Source of the DNA: Tamilnaduibacter salinus
GTDB taxonomy: Bacteria > Pseudomonadota > Gammaproteobacteria > Pseudomonadales > Oleiphilaceae
Length of the DNA stretch: 64,000 bases
Assembly: GCF_003096655.1 (NCBI RefSeq)
Contig: NZ_QEKQ01000006.1
Span: 124,001-188,000, forward strand
Reading direction: 5' to 3'
The translations under genes were made by a program, and so were the position numbers. Shown in pieces: positions 58,324 to 64,000 of this stretch. How positions within the stretch are numbered: the first letter of the stretch is position 1; each line of letters begins with the position of its first letter. The notes under the pieces are model-generated. The model searched no databases. It had not been told where the DNA came from and saw only the letters and a program-made list of their open reading frames with translations.

Positions 58324-59793
58324 TCATTCCGCCGGCGAGTCACCCACCCACCAGTCCGGCTCTTCGGTCAACGCCTCCAGTTCAATCACCTGTGCCCGGG
58401 TGTCCGGCTTGAGCAGAGTCCGGACCACCAGCTTATAGGAATCGAGATCAAAAGTGACCGGATTCTGGCACCGCCAGGACCAGTCCCGCAGCTCGTCCTC
58501 GGAATGAACGGTGGCCAGATGCATCCAGTTATAGATCACCAGAATGTCCGTCTGGTCCCGTTTGGCGTTGTGTTCAACAACCGCCACCGGGCCGCGCCAT
58601 GGCCAAGTCGTTAACCGCAGGCTGTGGAAGGCGATCTGCATGCGCAGATTGTAACGCGTGACATCCTCCTGACCCTCGCAGGCGCCCTTGCACCGCCCCA
58701 ACTCACGCTGGAAACAGCCTCCATCGCGCCAGGGCTCCAGTCCCAGTCGCTGATTGCACAAGTCGTTACTGGCCGCGATACCGCTAAGGGCCTTCTCAAG
58801 GTCTTTTTTTCCACGGAACAGACCATAGAAATCGCCAAGTCGCGACGGCTCTATGGTTGTAACCGGCCAGGCCTCGAGATAGCCATCCTCCGCAGGCGCC
58901 AGCTCCACACTCCAGAGTCGTTTCACCGGGCGTGAGCGGCGATTGTAGAGCGGACGCAGAGTCTTGATCTGCTTCAACTCCAGCAGCAGGGCGCCGAGCT
59001 CACCAGCGGTCTCGGTCCAATCCACCCGTCGCAGACTCTGGGACAGGCGCACCCCTCGGTGACTGCCGTGATCGCCGGAAAAGTGGGAAGCAACGCGCTG
59101 CGCAATGTTGGTGCTCTTACCGACATAAAGCAGCACATCGTTTTCGCCGTAGAACCGGTAGACCCCCGGGCAGGCCGGGAGCTCGTCGAGAATATCCGGC
59201 GGCAGATGGGATGGCACACTCGGCCGGCGGAGCAGGTGTTGGACGGTCTGCTCCACGGAAGCCTCGCCGTGGTCCGCCAGGACCGCATCGAAAAACGCCA
59301 TCATGGCATCCACGTCTCCCATCGCCCTGTGCCTGGCGACGTCCGGCAGGCCATGCCGGCGGATCAGAGCATCCATGTTGTGACGTCGATGTTCGGGATA
59401 GAGTCGCCTCGACAGCTTGACCGTGCACAGCACCCGGGCACTGAACGCCTGACCCAGCCGCTGGAACTCGGATTTGATGGACCCATAGTCAAACCGGGCG
59501 TTGTGCGCCACGAACACCGCACCCGTCAGCCGCTCGCGCAACTCGTCTGCCACATCGGCGAAGGGCGGCGCATCGGCCACCATGGCGTTGCTGATGCCCG
59601 TGAAGCGCTGGATGAACGGCGAGATGGTTGTGCCGGGATTCACCAGCGTCTGCCACTCATCGATGACCTCACCGTGACGCCACAGCCGGAGGCCGATTTC
59701 GATAATCCGGTCACGACGGCTGTTTCCACCGGTCGTTTCCAGGTCGAGAAAGGCCAGCGTGTTGGAATCCAGGAATGATGCGGGCTCTGTCAT
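58324..59793 (-). CDS. DEDDh exonuclease fused to a GIY-YIG (UvrC/Cho-like) nuclease
   Basis: A 489-residue two-nuclease protein. Residues about 10-175 are a DnaQ/epsilon-type 3'-5' exonuclease with ExoI FLDLETTGG, ExoII VAHNARFDY and ExoIII HRAMGDVDAM. Residues about 205-285 hold a GIY-YIG domain: PGVYRFYGENDVLLYVGKS and RVASHFSGDH. The rest resembles the UvrC N-half including a CKGAC cysteine cluster (RELGRCKGACEG). Similar fusions are annotated as DNA polymerase III epsilon-like or excinuclease Cho. It likely acts in damaged-DNA processing. It stands alone. Confidence 0.9.
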   Translation of the reverse strand: MTEPASFLDSNTLAFLDLETTGGNSRRDRIIEIGLRLWRHGEVIDEWQTLVNPGTTISPFIQRFTGISNAMVADAPPFADVADELRERLTGAVFVAHNARFDYGSIKSEFQRLGQAFSARVLCTVKLSRRLYPEHRRHNMDALIRRHGLPDVARHRAMGDVDAMMAFFDAVLADHGEASVEQTVQHLLRRPSVPSHLPPDILDELPACPGVYRFYGENDVLLYVGKSTNIAQRVASHFSGDHGSHRGVRLSQSLRRVDWTETAGELGALLLELKQIKTLRPLYNRRSRPVKRLWSVELAPAEDGYLEAWPVTTIEPSRLGDFYGLFRGKKDLEKALSGIAASNDLCNQRLGLEPWRDGGCFQRELGRCKGACEGQEDVTRYNLRMQIAFHSLRLTTWPWRGPVAVVEHNAKRDQTDILVIYNWMHLATVHSEDELRDWSWRCQNPVTFDLDSYKLVVRTLLKPDTRAQVIELEALTEEPDWWVGDSPAE

Positions 59794-59930
59794 GCTGACG
59801 TCATACGTTTCGGGGCACCATCTGGACCGTGTTCAGGGGAAGGGACTGCGAACACACCCACACCTTTCCTCCAAGCCATGACAGTTTGCTGAGACATTCG
59901 TCTGAAAATTAACCAATTTGTTTGCTTTGT
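59794..59930. other. Gap between the nuclease gene and the porin remnant
   Basis: No gene seen. The right half (about 59890-59935) is AT-rich and would hold the promoter of the nuclease gene on the minus strand. The porin remnant begins abruptly at about 59930, so a deletion endpoint must lie near here. Confidence 0.4.
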
Positions 59931-60205
59931 CGTCAATTCGTAACTACGTTTACGAAGACGCGACAACAACGACTTATATTGACGAAGACATCTCAACGCC
60001 GTTCGGCACCAGGTCCGGGTCCTTTGCTGCAGTAAACACCGGTGCCGAGCACGAAAACAACACCAACGTGATGGTGAACTACCAGTGGAGCCCGGTTCAG
60101 AACGTCAACATGGGTGTTGAGCTGCAGCACTTCATGGTGGACGAGCTGAGCGGTGCGGACGGCGATGCCAGCCGCGTTCTCTTCGCTGGCCAGTACAACT
60201 TCTAA
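59930..60205 (+). pseudogene. C-terminal remnant of an outer-membrane porin
   Basis: About 90 codons encode a typical porin C-terminus: alternating beta strands (VMVNYQWSPVQNVNMGVELQ, seen in part), an acidic turn (DELSGADGDAS) and the terminal strand SRVLFAGQYNF ending in Phe, the BAM signal. There is no signal peptide, start region or ribosome-binding site upstream; the frame enters at LSSIRNYVYEDATTT. So this is the tail of a larger porin (DcaP-like or trimeric porin). The original terminator still follows. Confidence 0.7.
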
Positions 60206-60232
60206 ACCCGATTCGGGAAACGGAAGTGAAAA

Positions 60233-60261
60233 GCCCCGGTGGCGACACCGGGGCTTTTTTT
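60233..60261 (+). terminator. Rho-independent terminator of the porin remnant
   Basis: GCCCCGGTG-GCGA-CACCGGGGC: a perfect 9-bp stem, 4-base loop, followed by seven T. It is intact although the gene before it is truncated, and isolates the small gene downstream. Confidence 0.9.
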
Positions 60262-60271
60262 GTCCGCCAAG

Positions 60272-60286
60272 GCACTCTGCTGGTGC
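60272..60286 (+). promoter_or_regulatory. NtrC-type enhancer site
   Basis: GCACTCTGCTGGTGC fits the NtrC consensus GCAC-N6-GGTGC at all nine fixed positions. It lies about 97 bases upstream of a sigma-54-type promoter, a normal enhancer distance. A weaker pair, GGTGCG/CGCACC (60301-60326), lies between the two. Confidence 0.6.
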
Positions 60287-60381
60287 GAGCGGTTCACTAT
60301 GGTGCGTCCGCCCGTCGAGTCGCACCCCCTTTAAATCACTAACACACTGATTATAATGAAAAAGAAATGACACGGGGCATC

Positions 60382-60397
60382 TGGCACACTCCATGCT
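60382..60397 (+). promoter_or_regulatory. Sigma-54 type promoter
   Basis: TGGCACACTCCATGCT: GG at 60383-60384 and GC at 60395-60396 are separated by exactly ten bases, and 10 of 12 fixed consensus positions fit. Transcription should begin near 60408, about 40 bases before the small gene. Confidence 0.65.
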
Positions 60398-60446
60398 CCC
60401 TTTTGGTTGAGTCCACATTTTCGGACCGGATCAATGGAGGAACGCC

Positions 60447-60557
60447 ATGAAAGCGACACAGAAACCCAATCTGCTGTTCGAACTCACCCACCCCGGCGAC
60501 ACGCAGTTGATGCGTGACCTGCACGATTACTTTGACGGGATGTATTTCGCGAACTGA
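60447..60557 (+). CDS. 36-residue small protein of unknown function
   Basis: A 36-residue ORF: MKATQKPNLLFELTHPGDTQ then LMRDLHDYFDGMYFAN. A strong GGAGGAAC ribosome-binding site lies six bases before the ATG. The gene has its own sigma-54-type promoter (60382-60397), an NtrC-like site (60272-60286) and its own terminator (60586-60613), giving a transcript of about 205 nt. The peptide is amphipathic and cytoplasmic, with a helix around DTQLMRDLHDYFDGMYF. No family recognised. The RNA could also act as a regulatory RNA. A nitrogen-related role is inferred from the promoter only. Confidence 0.6.
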   Translation: MKATQKPNLLFELTHPGDTQLMRDLHDYFDGMYFAN

Positions 60558-60585
60558 TCGCACGCGCAACAGACCGACACAAAAA

Positions 60586-60613
60586 AACCGCCGACTTCGA
60601 TCGGCGGTTTTTA
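60586..60613 (+). terminator. Rho-independent terminator of the 36-residue gene
   Basis: AACCGCCGA-CTTCGA-TCGGCGGTT stem (9 bp) with a T-run; it is symmetric with an A-run on the other side and can stop aceF-side transcription too. Confidence 0.88.
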
Positions 60614-60695
60614 TTATGAGCCACGGAAGACACGGAAAGACACGGACCAACATTAACCGATTGCTTCCGTGCTTTCCGTGTTTTTCAGTGGCGGA
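60614..60695. repeat. Convergent-junction inverted repeat, copy 6
   Basis: The gap between the small gene and aceF, which converge. Left arm GCCACGGAAGACACGGAAAG then ACACGGAC (60620-60647); right arm TTCCGTGCTTTCCGTGTTTT then TCAGTGGC (60665-60692). About 17 bases separate the arms. This is the shortest copy of the family. Confidence 0.85.
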
Positions 60696-62351
60696 CTACA
60701 ACAACAGGCGTCTGATATCTCCCAACAACTCGCCCATCAGCGACGTGAAGCGGGCGGCATCCGCACCGTTCACGGCCCGGTGGTCGTAGGATAGGGAGAG
60801 CGGCATCATCAGCCGCGGCTGGAAGGCGTCGCCGTCCCAGACCGGTTTCATGGCCGCCTTGGAGACACCCAGAATCGCCACTTCCGGCGGATTCACGATG
60901 GGCGTGAAGGCGGTGCCTCCGATGCCCCCCAGGCTGGTGATCGAGAAGCAGGCGCCTTTCATTTCATCGGGTTTGAGCTTCTTGTCTCGCGCCTTGGCGG
61001 CCAGGTCACCGGCTTCTTCCGCCAGCTCCCAGAGTCCTTTTTTATCCACATCGCGAATCACCGGCACCATCAGCCCGGAGGGCGTGTCGACGGCAATACC
61101 GATGTGGATGTACTGCTTGCGGACAATCTCACGGCGCTCCATGTCCAGCGACACGTTGAACTGCGGCAGTTCCGCCAGCGCCTGAGCGGCGGCCTTGAGC
61201 AGGAACGGCATCGGCGTCATTTTCACGCCGCGCTTCTCGCCGGCCGCTTTCTGGCTTTTCCGGAATGCTTCCAGGTCGGTGATGTCGGCGTCATCATGCT
61301 GGGTCACGTGGGGCACGTTGAGCCAGCTTCGATGCATGTTCTCCGCCGTCGCCACCTGCATGCGCGTCATGGACTCACGCTGCACCTCGCCGAACTGGCT
61401 GAAGTCCGGCAGCTTAATGCCCGGGATACCACCGGCGGATGCCGCCGCACCGCTTTCCTGCGTCTGCTTGAGCTGACCTTTCACGTAGCTCTGGACGTCA
61501 TCCTTGAGGACGCGCCCCTTGGGGCCACTGCCCTTGATCCGGGTCAGGTCGGCGCCAAACTCACGGGCCAGTTTGCGCACCGCCGGGCCCGCATGGACTG
61601 ACGCGCCCGGCTTGGTCACTGGTTCGGATGAAGCCGGCTCTGCCGCCGGCTGGGGCTCACTGGGCGCTTTGTCCTGACCGGGCTCAGCCGGCGCTTCCTC
61701 TTTCCCGGACGACTTGGCCGGCCCCTCGGCAGCGGCGGCTTCTTCCCCGCCACCTTCGGTGATGGTCATCCGGACCAGGTCATCGCCCTCGGAAATCTTG
61801 TCACCCTCATTCACCAGCACTTCATCGATGCGACCGGCGTGGGACGATGGAATTTCCATGGTGGCCTTGTCGGATTCCACCGAGACGAGAGCATCCTCTT
61901 CCTCGACCTCGTCACCGACCGAGACATTGATCTCGATGACCGGCACGTTGTCGAAGCCGTCCAGGTTGGGCACCTTGACCGTTTCCTGGCGCGTGCCGCC
62001 GGATGGAGCCGGTGTCGCACTCTCTTTCGGTTCGTCAGACTTACTGTCGGAAGAGACGGTATCGCCGGCTTCAGCCTTGTCCTCGCTGGCACGGTCGTCA
62101 GCGCCGCCAGACTCACCCGCCTCCATCGTGCCGACCACATCCCCTTCCTTGAGTTTGTCGCCGACCTTGACGGTCAGCGACTGGATGGTGCCGCTCGCCG
62201 GGGCGGGCAGCTCCACCGATGCCTTGTCCGATTCCACGGTGAGAATCGGGTCCTCTTCCTCAACCTGGTCGCCCTCGCTGACGGTGATCTCGATGATTTC
62301 CACCTCGTCCGCACCGCCAAGATCGGGCACTTTAATGTCCTGTGTGCTCAT
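60696..62351 (-). CDS. aceF: Pyruvate dehydrogenase E2, dihydrolipoamide acetyltransferase
   Basis: A 551-residue E2 core of the pyruvate dehydrogenase complex, transferring acetyl groups from lipoyl arms to CoA. Two lipoyl domains (lipoyl lysines in VESDKASVELP and VESDKATMEIP) are joined by Ala/Pro/acidic linkers, then a peripheral-subunit-binding domain (AGPAVRKLAREFGADLTRIKGSG, in part) and the catalytic domain with SYDHRAVNGADAARF. Asn replaces the more common Asp in DHRxxDG, as also known in Azotobacter-type E2. The start at 62351 gives MSTQDIKVPDLGG; upstream frame is not used. It follows aceE by ten bases. Confidence 0.95.
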   Translation of the reverse strand: MSTQDIKVPDLGGADEVEIIEITVSEGDQVEEEDPILTVESDKASVELPAPASGTIQSLTVKVGDKLKEGDVVGTMEAGESGGADDRASEDKAEAGDTVSSDSKSDEPKESATPAPSGGTRQETVKVPNLDGFDNVPVIEINVSVGDEVEEEDALVSVESDKATMEIPSSHAGRIDEVLVNEGDKISEGDDLVRMTITEGGGEEAAAAEGPAKSSGKEEAPAEPGQDKAPSEPQPAAEPASSEPVTKPGASVHAGPAVRKLAREFGADLTRIKGSGPKGRVLKDDVQSYVKGQLKQTQESGAAASAGGIPGIKLPDFSQFGEVQRESMTRMQVATAENMHRSWLNVPHVTQHDDADITDLEAFRKSQKAAGEKRGVKMTPMPFLLKAAAQALAELPQFNVSLDMERREIVRKQYIHIGIAVDTPSGLMVPVIRDVDKKGLWELAEEAGDLAAKARDKKLKPDEMKGACFSITSLGGIGGTAFTPIVNPPEVAILGVSKAAMKPVWDGDAFQPRLMMPLSLSYDHRAVNGADAARFTSLMGELLGDIRRLLL

Positions 62352-62361
62352 GACGGTCTCC

Positions 62362-64000
62362 TTAATTCCGGACGGGGTTGGGTTTGTTGCGATCAATCCC
62401 GTACTGGCGCATGGCCTCCAGAACCTGCTTCTGTTCGATGTCGCCCTCCTCGGCCAGCGCATGCAGCGCCGCCACAACGACGTAGTATCGATCCACCTCG
62501 AAGAAGTGTCTCAGGCGCTCGCGGGTGTCACTGCGCCCGAAGCCGTCCGTACCCAGCACCTCAAAGCGTCCCGGCACCCAGGCACGGACCTGGTCGGCGA
62601 ACAGCTTCATGTAATCGGTCGACGCGACGATCGGCCCCTCCTGCTTCTCCAGACACTGGGTCAGCCACGATTTGCGCGGCTTGTCGTCCGGATGCAGGCG
62701 GTTCCAGCGATCGACATGCTGACCGTCCCGGGCCAACTCGTTGAAGCTGGTCACGCTCCAGATATCGCTGGCGACGCCAAAGTCGTCCTTCAGCAACTGA
62801 GCGGCCGCCCGCACCTCGTTGAGGATGGCGCCGGAGCCCAGAAGCTGGGTCCGGGGCGTTTTCTTGCGACCCTTGGTTTCCACGGACTCGAGCTTGTACA
62901 TGCCTTTGATGATGCCGTCCTCGACACCCTCGGGCATGGCCGGCTGCTCGTAGTTCTCGTTCATGATGGTGATGTAGTAGAAGACGTTCTCGTTGCGCTC
63001 GTACATCTGCTTCATGCCTTCATGCACGATCACCGCCAGCTCGTAGCCATAGGTCGGGTCGTAGGCCACACAGGTCGGGATGGTCTGCGCCAGCACATGG
63101 CTGTGACCGTCCTGGTGCTGAAGGCCTTCGCCGTTGAGCGTGGTCCGCCCGGACGTGCCGCCGATCAGGAAACCTCGCGCCTGAATGTCGCCGGAGGCCC
63201 AGGCCAGATCGCCGACCCGCTGGAAACCGAACATGGAGTAGAAGCAGTAGAACGGGATCAGCGGGAAGTTGTTGGTGCTGTAGGAGGTCGCACAGGCCAT
63301 CCAGGCCGCCATCGAGCCATCCTCGGTAATGCCTTCCTCAAGGATCTGCCCTTTCTCGCTTTCCCGGTAGTACATGATCTGGTCACGGTCTTCCGGCACG
63401 TACTTCTGGCCTTCGGACGTGTAGATCCCGAGCTGACGGAACATGCCCTCCATGCCGAAAGTCCGGGCCTCATCAGGCACGATCGGCACCACCCGCTTAC
63501 CGACCCGTTTGTCCTTGGTCAGCGATGTGAGCAGGCGCACGAACGCCATCGTCGTCGAGATTTCCCGACCATCGGAGCCCTGCAACAGGTTCTTGAAGAC
63601 GTCGAGCTTGGGAATCTCCAGCGGCTGACTGTCGGTCCGGCGCTTGGGATAGAAACCACCCAGCTCCTGACGCCGTTTCTTCATGTACACCATTTCCGGG
63701 CTGTCGGGCGCCGGCCGGTAGTACGGCACGTCCTTGAGCTCATCATCCCCGAGCGGCACGGCGAACCGGTCCCGGAAGCGCTTGAGCTGCTCGATGTCGA
63801 GCTTCTTCAGCGAATGCGCCGTGTTCTGCGCCTCACCGGCATCGCCGAAGCCATAGCCCTTGATGGTGTGGGCGAGGATCACGGTCGGCTGACCGGTCTG
63901 GTTCACCGCCTGGTGGTAGGCCGCATAGACCTTGTACGGATCATGGCCGCCCCGGTTGAGCCGGTTGATGTCGTCGTCCGACATGTTCTCGACCATGCGG
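62362..64000 (-). CDS. aceE: Pyruvate dehydrogenase E1 component (partial, homodimeric type)
   Basis: The C-terminal 545 or so residues of an AceE-type E1 enzyme; its start lies beyond base 64000, since the family is about 885 residues. ILAHTIKGYGFG, TTMAFVRLLTSLTKDK and GGTSGRTTLNGEGLQHQDGHSH (in part) are diagnostic, as is the RNENVFYYITIMNENY region. It decarboxylates pyruvate with thiamine diphosphate and passes acetyl groups to aceF, next in the operon. Confidence 0.96.
   Translation of the reverse strand, partial: RMVENMSDDDINRLNRGGHDPYKVYAAYHQAVNQTGQPTVILAHTIKGYGFGDAGEAQNTAHSLKKLDIEQLKRFRDRFAVPLGDDELKDVPYYRPAPDSPEMVYMKKRRQELGGFYPKRRTDSQPLEIPKLDVFKNLLQGSDGREISTTMAFVRLLTSLTKDKRVGKRVVPIVPDEARTFGMEGMFRQLGIYTSEGQKYVPEDRDQIMYYRESEKGQILEEGITEDGSMAAWMACATSYSTNNFPLIPFYCFYSMFGFQRVGDLAWASGDIQARGFLIGGTSGRTTLNGEGLQHQDGHSHVLAQTIPTCVAYDPTYGYELAVIVHEGMKQMYERNENVFYYITIMNENYEQPAMPEGVEDGIIKGMYKLESVETKGRKKTPRTQLLGSGAILNEVRAAAQLLKDDFGVASDIWSVTSFNELARDGQHVDRWNRLHPDDKPRKSWLTQCLEKQEGPIVASTDYMKLFADQVRAWVPGRFEVLGTDGFGRSDTRERLRHFFEVDRYYVVVAALHALAEEGDIEQKQVLEAMRQYGIDRNKPNPVRN

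Overview
The window reads as chromosome from a Gram-negative gammaproteobacterium with a high-GC genome (roughly 60% by eye). Support comes from the gpmI-envC-ctpA-yibQ block lying opposite yibN/secB, hisB-H-A-F, mutY-yggX, an astCADB operon, homodimeric pyruvate dehydrogenase (aceE-aceF), an A-type carrier with SufBCDSTE, and a tRNA-Phe close to the E. coli one. FlgP/FlgT suggest polar, Vibrio-like flagella. I cannot fix the genus. No rRNA, CRISPR array, transposase, integrase or plasmid gene was seen.

Layout. 0.1-3.1 kb: a persulfide-dioxygenase-like hydrolase and a small sulfurtransferase/phosphatase-like protein, an AEC transporter and a secreted orphan. 3.1-9.6 kb: the Fe-S assembly operon sufBCDS-sufA-like-sufT-sufE behind a near-consensus IscR site that overlaps its promoter. 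9.8-11.5 kb: flgP-flgT. 12-18.9 kb: a TraF-like outer-membrane protein, a 7TM-GGDEF-EAL c-di-GMP protein, cca, a thiolase and trmL. 19-25.4 kb: secB, an inactive-looking rhodanese, and gpmI-envC-ctpA-yibQ. 25.6-29 kb: hisB-hisH-hisA-hisF and an SRPBCC protein. 29.2-33 kb: an AsmA protein, mutY and yggX. 33-36.1 kb: a tRNA-Phe locus with a duplicated leader, then a 2.7-kb island closed by a second copy of the tRNA 3' half. 36.2-40.8 kb: a CoA pyrophosphatase, a repeat-built acidic peptide, a sterol-desaturase-like enzyme, a Bcr/CflA pump and a DUF4442 protein. 41.2-57 kb: arginine/ornithine uptake (ABC transporter plus astE), mdh, an RND pump with its TetR regulator, and astCADB. 57-64 kb: a methyltransferase, a DedA protein, an exonuclease/GIY-YIG protein, a porin remnant, an intact 36-codon gene behind sigma-54/NtrC-like signals, aceF, and aceE running off the end.

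How it works together. The AST pathway (astCADB here, astE attached to the importer) would turn imported arginine into glutamate and succinate, which mdh and the pyruvate dehydrogenase help to oxidise. A sigma-54-type sequence also lies before the binding-protein gene, so nitrogen control may link uptake with the small gene at 60.4 kb.

Most notable signals: (1) a family of long inverted repeats built from CCACGGAA/CACGGAAA (or CCGCGGAA) units found six times, every time between converging genes, twice with a second inverted repeat nested inside; (2) the sigma-54/NtrC-type small gene; (3) the tRNA-Phe-bounded, integrase-less island with a PadR-type operator; (4) an IscR-type operator on suf with no regulator gene nearby; (5) a triple GACA-N3-TGTC operator in front of the RND pump.
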